Positions 12,001 through 20,435 of a DNA stretch of 64,000 nt are shown here, piece after piece. The DNA lies in assembly GCA_963930775.1 (NCBI GenBank), contig OZ005703.1, positions 6,572,001 to 6,636,000 on the forward strand, read 5' to 3'. The position numbers and the translations under genes were made by a program. This stretch comes from Cliona cf. orientalis. Taxonomy: Eukaryota > Porifera > Demospongiae > Clionaida > Clionaidae. The notes below the pieces were generated by a model. That model did no database searches. It was given only the letters and a program-made list of their open reading frames with translations, and was not told the DNA's origin. Within the stretch, counting starts at the first letter, position 1, and each line of letters starts with the position of its first letter.

Positions 12001-14864
12001 TGTGGCCTACGATAACAGTCGGTTTAACCTCTCAGTTGGAACTCAGGTGAAAATCACGGTCCTACCAGAAAGACTGCAGTTCACACAGGCCAATTACACA
12101 GTGCAGCTTTCTGAGGATGCGTCTATCAGTAGTGTGGTGTCTAGAGTACCATTGCAGCCTCTCTCTGCTTCCTCTTTAGTGCACTATCTCATCAATGTCG
12201 ATCAACCTGCTGGTCAGACTGGGGTGTTTAGGGTAGATGGACAAGGACAATCAGAAGCGATTATACATCTAGCACGGAGAATTGATAGGGAAAATATCGA
12301 GAATTACACCCTGTCAATTACTGCTCAGCGTGTTAATGAATCAGATGTGACTGCTATAGTGTTCATCAATGTTACTGATGTCAATGATAATCGACCTCAG
12401 TTCTCAGATCCACCCGATTCCGTGATATTCGTTTTAGAAAGCACAACATCACAGGTAAGGGTCTCAAAGGTGAACGCAACAGATGCAGACAGCGGAGAAA
12501 ATGGCCGTCTACAGTACAGATTCAGGACTTCAGGAAGAAGTTTTCCATTCATGATTGATCTAAATACTGGTGATATTGAGGTTTCTGGTGATCTTGATTA
12601 TGAGATGACATCAAGCTACACAGTCACAGTAGATGTGTCTGATTCTGGAGCCCGTCCACAGGTCCAATCACAGGTCTACATAATACAACTTATAAATGAG
12701 AATGATAATTTTCCTGTATTCAGTAGTGGTGCTTATTTTGGTGAAATTTATGCTGGCTCATCTCCCGGTGACTACGTTCTACATACACGGATTCAAGTCA
12801 CAGATCGAGATGACCCAAGTGCTGAACAACCTATAACTTTTGAAATTACCTTTGCTGAAGACTCCTCCAGGTCCGATTATGTCTTTGAGGTGGAGAGTGA
12901 AGCTCCGCATCGTATTCGAATTGTCAGTCTTCCTCAACAAGACACTGTCACAGAGTCTCAACTGCTTCAACTAAGAGTAACAGCAACCGATGTCGGGCTT
13001 AGTGCGGCGTCTGCGAGGCTGTTCATTTCTGTGTTCACATATTCCAATCTGATTTCCTTCCAGTTTAGTGGAATAACCTTTGCACAACTTTTGGACTGTT
13101 CTGGACTACTGAGTTCCATCTGTGGATTCCTCCGTGCTCTGGCTATAGAGACTCAGACACACACCAATACTCCAGTTACATTCTACAATTATTCTATACA
13201 GAGCTCACCTGCAAGTCCATTAGAGTAAGTGCCACAATAATATTTGTAGCATACATTTCATACAGACTCCTAGTAAAGCTCTTACCTTGTAATTTATACA
13301 TTGACCGTAATGATAGTATTACTCTTTTTAGCTATATACTATTATAGCTCATTCAGCTGCTCATAATATTAATAACACACATAACAATATGCACACTTAT
13401 AGTGTTGATGTCGTGGTGTATGGGTGGTTTGGAGACTTGGAACCGCGAAACAACAACGGTGAACTTTCTGAAAATTCAGAAACCCCTCAGCCAGTTCAAT
13501 ACGTCCAATACGATGAAGAACTCTTTACAATGATTGCTGACGCAAACATCTTCGAACCCTTAACATTTGGGGTGGAGTTCAAGCCAAATGTTGAAGCAAC
13601 TCAGACGGAAGGGCCAAGCGTTGAGGGTGATGGTGGTGGTATTCCAACAGTGGTGATCCTTGGTGTGGCTGTAGGAGGAGGTTTAGCGGTAATGGTGATC
13701 TTCCTGATCATTGTGCTCGTTTGTGTGTTTGGCCGAAGGAGAGGAAACGATAAACCTAAAAAGAAAAAGAGAAGAAGGTAAGAATGTGGAGAGAGGGAGA
13801 TAAAGAGCAACTCAGAGAGAAAGAGAGAGAGAGAAGTGGGGGTGGGAGGGAGAGAGATATGATTCGTCTTCATAATTTCACAGAGGAGTCAGGAGGTCCA
13901 GTGATCCATATGACAGAGGACTTGATCGTCATTTGGACAAACCAAGGCCAAAACCTAAGAAGAAATCTAAAGGGCGAAGAGAGGCAGAGAGAATGGTGCT
14001 GTCACCCTCCATGACAACTGACCAAGCCTATGAAACAATGTTCGATGATGACGAACTCCTGGGCAACAAACAGACAATGCCTTGGTTTGATCCAAACTAC
14101 ATGGCTTCTAACGACAATGTAAGTAAAGTCACAATAATTTTAATCTTCGTTAGGAGTAGTTTGGTGATTTTTTAAGGTTGTGTGGGCATTTGCTGGCCAG
14201 CTATCTCATTTCTGACTTGCATTGTACTTCTGGTGTTGTTGTAATAGCTGTGATTATGAATTTCAGGCATCCTACGATGGAGATATTGACCAGCAATCCT
14301 CTCTGGATGGGAAGGGAGGAGGAGGAGGAGGGGGGCTGGGCCTACGAGCTACCGTGGACGGCAACGCTCGCAGACGACGACACTCATCAGATGAAGATGA
14401 ATCAGTGAAGGAGCTGAGTACGGCTCAGGAGTCTCACCTGCAAAGCTATCAGGAGTCCACACCAATGCAGCCAGGTCAGTGTCACCGTACAATGTCAGGT
14501 GTACAGTACATGAGTGTGTGTAGAGTGCTGCGATTTACGTATTACTTTAGAGGGTGGGAGTACATGATTTCCTCAAACGTATCTGATACCACCCCCTCCC
14601 CCAGCACAAGAATTGGAGTTGATGTACATAATAATAGGCGTGAACTTTTTATGCATAGGAATCTTTTTAAGTGGAAAATTTGTTCTTTTGATGTATATAG
14701 CTATCAGTTGTATGTGCATGAACTCTACAGGTCAAAGAATGGGAGAGTTTGATATGTTTGTGAAGAACCGTGACTCAGACAAGCCATTCAGACCATCCTT
14801 ACCAACGAACTGGGAACGACAACAGCAGTACTTAGCAGCAGCCAATGCAACTTCAAGATTTTAG
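74..14864 (+). CDS. Giant NIDO-AMOP-VWD-EGF-cadherin transmembrane adhesion protein (17 exons, about 3919 aa)
   Basis: Exons: 74-164, 244-1076, 1301-1618, 1747-2407, 2653-3273, 3449-3700, 4053-4174, 4412-4838, 4909-5037, 5449-5580, 5649-5792, 5951-6076, 6273-13224, 13403-13777, 13884-14118, 14267-14474, 14731-14864; all phases agree. A hydrophobic signal peptide (ending near VCLG) is followed by two near-identical ~110-residue repeats of no family I recognise. Then come NIDO (about 265-500), AMOP (about 502-632, with CPC and ECC motifs), VWD (from about 636, GDPHF), EGF and EGF-CA modules (DINEC) to about 1285, about 21 cadherin repeats (1286-3600), one membrane helix (about 3681-3707) and a ~210-residue basic, Gly-rich and Ser-rich tail. 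NIDO-AMOP-VWD order is known from MUC4-like proteins; joining it to a cadherin rod is unusual. Likely cell-cell or cell-matrix adhesion (inference). I see no clear catenin-binding motif. Start chosen because the ATG pair at 74/77 opens the signal peptide. Confidence 0.85.
281..945 (+). repeat. Tandem duplicated ~110-codon module in exon 2 of the giant cadherin gene
   Basis: Two in-frame copies lie at about 281-610 and 629-945. Both begin with PFTC, carry the block [20 protein letters not shown], then a VDDY-DQG-Y segment and an EVCVLG...SCDD segment, and end in VTI-VG. The DNA is also very similar, so the duplication is recent or homogenised. Four conserved cysteines and alternating hydrophobic residues suggest a secreted beta-sandwich (inference). 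I do not recognise the domain. Confidence 0.8.
5081..5383. mobile_element. Short inverted-repeat element (MITE-like) in a cadherin-gene intron
   Basis: Positions 5081-5137 are the exact reverse complement of 5327-5383 (57 bp arms), around ~190 bp of T-rich DNA. The direct repeat GTGTGCTATGATT lies at 5068-5080 and 5384-5396 and may be a target duplication, although 13 bp is long for a DNA transposon. It sits in the intron between two EGF exons. No transposase is encoded. Confidence 0.8.
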
Positions 14865-15049
14865 ATTATCATAATTAACTACCACAATTTTTAATGTGGC
14901 CCATTATCACTTATAAGAGATGCATAATTATTATGTTTATCACATACCCATTGACATAATATTATTGTTATTATTATAAATCTTGTGCTTAGTTTATAAG
15001 CAGTATGATAAAATATCTTCCATTCATAACATTATGCATTATGCATAAT
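14865..15049. other. AT-rich spacer between convergent genes
   Basis: This is the 3' flank of the giant cadherin gene running into the 3' flank of the first SelJ-type gene. It is AT-rich with TAATAT/ATAATA runs and a small ATTATGCAT palindrome near 15033. No gene is seen. Confidence 0.6.
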
Positions 15050-15096
15050 ATCAGCTCATTGCTACTTGTTTTACAACTTTAAGCAATGAGCTTCAT
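15050..15096 (-). promoter_or_regulatory. SECIS element of SelJ-type copy A
   Basis: Read on the minus strand: ATGA quartet (15096-15093), an 11-nt strand AGCTCATTGCT (15092-15082), an 18-nt loop containing TAAA, then the exact complement AGCAATGAGCT (15063-15053) and GAT (15052-15050). TTGT and ACAA in the loop can form a short extra helix, as in form-II SECIS elements. The flanks GCAT and ATGC can pair below the quartet. It begins about 50 nt after the TAA stop. It fits the eukaryotic SECIS consensus (ATGA, unpaired AAs, GA). Confidence 0.85.
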
Positions 15097-15144
15097 AACA
15101 TGCACAGTGAAATGAATATCAGATTGTAATGTGTGTGATAGAGT

Positions 15145-16741
15145 TTACAACTGAGCTAGCTCAATAGCCAACTCCAGAGCGTGCTTGGCACTGTCTGTTT
15201 TCTGGATCCATTCCAGTGGAATCGAACTGAGTCCATACTTTGCCCCGAGACAGGCTCCGACAAAAGACACCCTTGAACAATTGCACCCTCCCCCAAGCAT
15301 AGTGGCTCTCACCACAGACACGTAGTCAGTGTCATCAAGAAGACACCTCACTGCAGCCTGCAGAGAGCCAGGCAAATCTGAAAGAAAGAGCAATGATTGC
15401 ATCATCAATTGTGATAATATTAAGTTAGCAAAAATAATTCAGCATTGAAAGCTGAGAGAGACTAGCTATAATATGGTCTCATTGTGTGTATAAGTTTATA
15501 TACCTGTGATCATTTTTGCTATACTCCACCTACCTCATTGTTTTCCAAACTTCTTAGCTGTCTCAGTAACTCCAAGGCCTCTGGTCTCGAACACATCCTT
15601 CAGATGGCCCGACATGGCTCTATCCAGTGGCAAGGGGAAGGAACGATCTGGCTTCTTCAAATCCTCAATCACCTTCTCAAGTGAATGCACGTCTGCACTT
15701 GCTCCATCTAAGACGTACTGCTCCACAAGTCGGCAGGCCGCCATCACAGATGTGAGCATGAGATCTGACTTCTGAAGCTGAGCTGCTGCATCATAGGCTG
15801 TCTCAAGCATGTTTGGCTTGCCAGCTAGTAAAGCCACGAGTGGCACAAGCCTTGGGATGTTGTCAGGATCGACATTTAGATCTTCTTCGAGCATATCTTC
15901 AACTTCTTTTCCCTCTGCATAGAGATTTGAGAATCTGCGAAGGAGAAAGTTGCGCCATTTTCCCTGAATGGGAAACATGGATCGGTCAGTCATGTTCTTG
16001 GAATAGCTGGCTGTTGCTTTGCTATCGTAGGGAGAACCTGGTCCAAATGCTTTGAAAATCTTTTTGGCATTATCCTTGGCATCAAAACCTAAGCAAAGAA
16101 GCATATAATATTATATAGGCAACATTATTAATGATCGTATTTCTAGCCCAAATTCAATAGTACATGCTTAGATGATCACAATATGCACGAATATGCCTCT
16201 AATATCTACCTTTACAAGCTACCAGAGACTCCAACATGACAATCAACAGGTCACCATATGGACTCTGCTGGCCAGTTGTTTGAGTGTAGAAAGGATTGAC
16301 AGACTTCGGCAAGAACTCAGGATTAATACCCTCCACTGCTTTGGCCAAATCCTCCTCCTTGTACACCCAGTGAATAGGCTGAGCTGAATCAAACATACAG
16401 AAATTCAGATTTATATATTTCTTAGCACATGTGATTGCACACACAGCTAATAGCTAATATTATTATCATTATCACACATTCTCAAGTCATTGAAACACAC
16501 TGCTACCCACTAGTTTCACCCCCCACTGGGCTCATTTCAATATAGGCCTAATTATCACTCACTCATACACAACACTATTATAGATTTATAATATAGTAAT
16601 TTAGAGGGATTTGAATGTGGTTCTCTACTGAAATTGAGTACCTGCTGCATCAGCTACCAGTGATCCTAGAATAGCTGCCACCTTCCTCTGCTGAGCGTCA
16701 GGCAGACTGCCCGCCTTGGACAGCAGCTCCGACAACTCCAT
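15145..16741 (-). CDS. selj-like: Selenoprotein J / J1-crystallin-like protein, copy A (4 exons, 353 aa with one Sec)
   Basis: Exons in transcription order: 16741-16642, 16383-16210, 16088-15534, 15377-15145; phases agree. The protein runs from MELSELLSKAG through QPIHWVYK, TTGQQSPYGDLL and GKPNMLE to the last-exon block GGGCNCSRVSFVGACLGAKYG, which matches the J1-crystallin/SelJ branch of the ADP-ribosylglycohydrolase fold. A TGA at 15537-15535 (codon 276) lies in frame between KKFGKQ and DLPGSLQ, one base before the last intron. The tandem paralogue has TGA at the same site, and a SECIS-shaped hairpin lies about 50 nt past the TAA stop. I therefore read TGA as selenocysteine. SelJ is a known selenoprotein family related to jellyfish J1-crystallins (established). 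Its enzyme activity is not clear. Confidence 0.82.
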
Positions 16742-17107
16742 CGCCGATTTTTATGATGAAACAATGCTGTAGAGAGCGTTAGATCTGTATATTAAGGAAG
16801 ATGTGGGTGAAGCCACCTAGCAAGGTAGCTACAACTCAGCAAAAAAGTATAAAATGGCTGCCAGACCTAGGACATGCAGGACGAGGGCTACATGTAGTAA
16901 ACAGGGTGCGGTCAAAACTACCTAGCCCCACCCTTATCACGTGTGCAGTAGCTGAGCTGAGCCCCACCCTCATCACATGTGCAGCAATAGCACCTGCAAC
17001 AGCACCTGCAACATGAAAACTACTAGATTTTTAGCAATGATACAAAAATTAAGACTAGTAATAGTATATACAAAAATATTGTTCATTTTCATTATGCACC
17101 ATAGAAT
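16742..17107. other. Spacer between the two SelJ-type genes
   Basis: The presumed promoter of copy A lies at its low end. A near-tandem repeat near 16930-16985 (CCCCACCCT.ATCAC.TGTGCAG.A) and an AT-rich stretch follow. No coding region is supported. Confidence 0.5.
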
Positions 17108-17152
17108 ATCAGCTCATTGCTTGTCTTCACAACTTTAAGCAATGAACTTCAT
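17108..17152 (-). promoter_or_regulatory. SECIS element of SelJ-type copy B
   Basis: Minus strand: ATGA (17152-17149), AGTTCATTGCT, a 16-nt loop with TAAA, AGCAATGAGCT, GAT (17110-17108). The helix keeps 11 pairs; relative to copy A one C changes to T, giving a G-U pair, while the loop drifted. This shows the structure is preserved. It begins about 49 nt past the TAA stop at 17203-17201, the same distance as in copy A. Confidence 0.85.
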
Positions 17153-17200
17153 AACATGCACAGTGAAATGAATATCAGATTCTGATGTGTATGGCGGAGT

Positions 17201-19939
17201 TTACAACTGAGCTAGCTCGATAGCCAGCTCCAGAGCGTGTTTGGCACTGTCTGTTTTCTGGATCCATTCCAGTGGAATGGAACTGAGACCGTACTTTGCC
17301 CCGAGACAAGCTCCTATGAAAGACACCCTGGAGCAGTTTCATCCACCCCCAACCATAGAGGCTCTCACCACAGACACATAGTCAGTGTCATCAAGAAGAC
17401 ACCTCACTGCGGCCTGCAGAGAGCCAGGCAAATCTGGAAGATTAAAAGAAAGAGCACTGTACCAAGTTTTGGCTATAAGTTTATATTAATTTTACGCAAA
17501 TTAGGCATTATAATAATTTTGTACTGTACCTCAAATTTTTCCAAACTTCTTTGCTGCCTCTGCCATATCAAGACCTCTGGTCTCCAGAACATCCTTCAGG
17601 TGGCCCGCCATGGCTCTATCCAGTGGCAAGGGGAAGGAACGATCTGACTTCTTCAAATCCTCAATCACTTTCTCGAGTGAATGCACGTCTGCACTTGCTC
17701 CATCTAAGATATATCGCTCCATGAGTCGGCAGGCCGCCATTACGGTGGTAAGTATGAGATCTGATTTCTGAAGCTGAGCTGCTGCATCGTAAGCCATCTC
17801 GAGCATGTTTGGCTTGCCGGCTAGCAAAGCCACGAGTGGCACCAGCCTTGGGATGTTGTCAGGATCCACGTTTAGATCTTCTTCGAGCATATCTTCGACC
17901 TTTTTCCCTTCAGCATGGAGGTTTGAGAACCTTAGGAGGAGAGGATTGCGCCATTTGCCCTGAATGGGGAACATGGACATGTCGCTCATGCCTGTTGGAT
18001 CGTAGCTGTTACATGCATCATTGTCGAAGGGGGAACCTGGTCCAAATGCTTCAAAGGTCCTCTTGATACTGTCCTTAGCGTCAAAACCTACTCAACAAAT
18101 AGACAGTGTATATAGCTACATAATTCAAATATTCATCAACAGAAATAACATTGATACCTTTGCTAGCGGCCAATGATTCCAGCATAACCATCAACAGGTC
18201 GCCATACGGGCTCTGCTGTCCAGTTGTTTGAGTGTAAAAAGAATTGATGGATTTTGGCAAGAACTCAGGATTAATGCCTTCCACTGCTTTGGCTAGGTCT
18301 TCATCCTTGTACACCCAGTGAATAGGCTGAGCTGAAAGTGGTACAAATTGTTTGATAGATATCTACATCGTAAGTTATATGCACGGAAATAGATTTCATG
18401 CATTTCTGTGAATATATCAATAAACACATAATATGCATAGTTACATATTACCGTATAGCGGGAAACTTTTGAGGGAGAAAACTTTCACGAATTTCGCGAT
18501 TTTTCAGCCATCCGCGAAAGTTTTCTCCACGAAATTCTAGGCATTCCACACCCATTATCCGATCAATTTTTGCATTCCGTGAAAGTTTTCTCCGTGAAAT
18601 GCTCCTTTCCTACCAATCCGCGAAAGTTTTCTCCCTCGAAAATTTCCCGCTATACGGTATTTAGTCTCATAGTCCTGGCCAGCCCCTTAACAGAGAGGAA
18701 GATTGTGCCCTATGGAATTGGTTCCCAGTTCATTGAGCCTCCATAGAGGGAAAGCTACACAAAAGAAGGTAATTTACGCCAAGCGTAATGGTGGACCAGG
18801 TCGTCAACACAGCTGTCTAGCTGTCTAGCTGCTACTGACAGGTGGCGTTCAAATTTACACCAACTACAGCCCTGCCCAGATGTCTCAGTAATAAGATAAA
18901 CACTTTCTTACAGTCAAAAGAGATAAGCCATCTACATGAAGTTTTCATTTGCATTTGTGTTAGTATGCTCCATTACTCACTACGTGCGCCTGGGCAAACT
19001 GTCACCCGTAACCTTAATGCAGGTCCTCTTAAAAGTCTTACAATAGGGAATATGCACCCCACCTGTCTGCAAGCCAATTAGTGGTTCGTATGGTGACATC
19101 ACTTTCATACCTATTCAAAAGCCCCACAGCTGTAGTTTTGACTTAATAGCTAATTACTAAAAAATGCCACCCAGAAATCATTATTAGTGTTCCTAGGTAA
19201 CAGCATTAATGACAGATAACAATTGATTTTGATGATCTACCTCGATCTGATGGATATTCAATTCCAGGAGAGAGAATGATGTAGCAGTATAGAGGATATA
19301 CTGCTAAATGATACCACATGAGTATATATATTGTGCCTAATATTATTAGTCAAATTTGTGGCTAGTACCTGAATGATCAGGAGGAATTTGTGTTAGCCCC
19401 ACATCCTCCCTCCACCCACACACACCCACACACGCCCATGTCTACTGGCAGATGGTCTTTTATTTTTTTGAAACCAAAAACTGCTAACAAAGTTATCACC
19501 AACTGCTAAATTTTTGATATCTTGGCGAAATATTATAGTATGTATAATATAATATCGTTCTCAGATCAAGGGCTTATCGAGCCGTCGATGCCCTTGTTCT
19601 ATTGATGATGTAGCATAATTCATGTTGATATCATTCATGATAATATTATTATGGCCACTAAACTCGTCTGATGGGTTTGCTCCAACACCTTAGTAATTTT
19701 AAAAATGCTAGCTTAGTGTAAAAGTGATGGAATTATCAACAGTCTAGCTGGCTAGAACCCTACTCAGTTTCATGGTACCCATGCATGCTTCCTATAGCGA
19801 CTCGGGGTTGGACTGCTCGAGGTAATTCTGTAAACTCACCTGCTGCATCAGCTACCAGTGATCCTAGAATAGCTGCCACCTTCCTCTGCTGAGCGTCAGG
19901 CAGACTGCCCGCCTTGGACAGCAGCTCCGATAACTCCAT
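17201..19939 (-). CDS. selj-like: Selenoprotein J / J1-crystallin-like protein, copy B (4 exons, 354 aa, two in-frame TGA)
   Basis: Exons in transcription order: 19939-19840, 18331-18158, 18087-17530, 17433-17201. Sizes are 100, 174, 558 and 233 nt, against 100, 174, 555 and 233 in copy A, so there is no frameshift. A TGA at 17533-17531 (codon 277) stands at the shared Sec site after KKFGKI. A second TGA at 17341-17339 (codon 309) stands where copy A has the Cys of GGGCNCSR. A SECIS hairpin lies at 17152-17108. A Cys-to-TGA pair between paralogues is the classic sign of Sec/Cys exchange, so this may be a two-Sec protein. If only one TGA is recoded, the second would truncate 46 codons. Intron 1 is 1.5 kb and holds a MITE. 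The first exon faces calreticulin across a ~500 bp shared promoter region. Confidence 0.75.
18449..18659. mobile_element. MITE with TACCGTAT ends in SelJ-type copy B intron 1
   Basis: The ends are TACCGTATAGCGGGAAA and its inverted copy TTTCCCGCTATACGGTA. The inside repeats CGCGAAAGTTTTCTCC several times in one or both orientations. The terminal TA could be a Tc1/mariner-type TA target duplication (inference). It is about 211 bp and noncoding. Confidence 0.75.
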
Positions 19940-20291
19940 CGCGGCCGATTTCAACGGTAGCCCGCCGCAGCCAAGCTACGATGAGACCATGCAGCCAGCG
20001 AGCAGCTCAGCTACTAAAATGGCCGCTATCTGTCTATATATAGTAATAATTATATATAGGTATGTAAATAATTATCATCGCTGGCTAATTGAACTACATG
20101 CTAAGCGCTTAGCCCCACCCCCTAGTGGTCTCGCTCACGCCATTTCCGGCCTGCACCGCAAACCAGCCCCACCCTATGCCTAGCCCTCGAGTTTTTAATT
20201 TTGGAGGTGGGCATGGGTCTCGTATAGAGTGAGCCCCACCCCCTCACGAAAAGGCGCGTGATTGATTTGTACACGTGTTCGCGTACCTGGA

Positions 20292-20323
20292 CCAATCGGA
20301 TTGGACCACATGCCACATGACGT
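20292..20323 (+). promoter_or_regulatory. ER stress response element (ERSE/ERSE-II-like) upstream of calreticulin
   Basis: CCAAT at 20292-20296, nine bases, then CCACA at 20306-20310 match ERSE (CCAAT-N9-CCACG) with one mismatch. Overlapping it, ATTGG-A-CCACA fits ERSE-II (ATTGG-N-CCACG), also with one mismatch. TGACGT follows at 20318-20323. It lies 113-144 bp before the calreticulin ATG, where ATF6/XBP1-type control of ER chaperones would be expected. Confidence 0.6.
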
Positions 20324-20435
20324 TTGCGCATGCTCCATGGTACTTCTCAAATATACCTCGTGCATTGGGGGCTGCCAATCTAGTTTGAGATAGAGAAAAA
20401 GAGAAGGCGGGTTTCGAGGCTTTGAAGGTGGGAAG

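Noticed and set aside
13784-14014. Open frame after the cadherin-gene membrane exon
   Set aside because: It runs through an AGAGAG-rich intron; the spliced frame (13777 to 13884) continues the tail and is phase-consistent.
15535-17533. Treating the SelJ-type genes as pseudogenes because of in-frame TGA
   Set aside because: All exons are otherwise in phase in both copies, TGA is at the same codon, and each has a well-formed SECIS at the same distance after the final stop.
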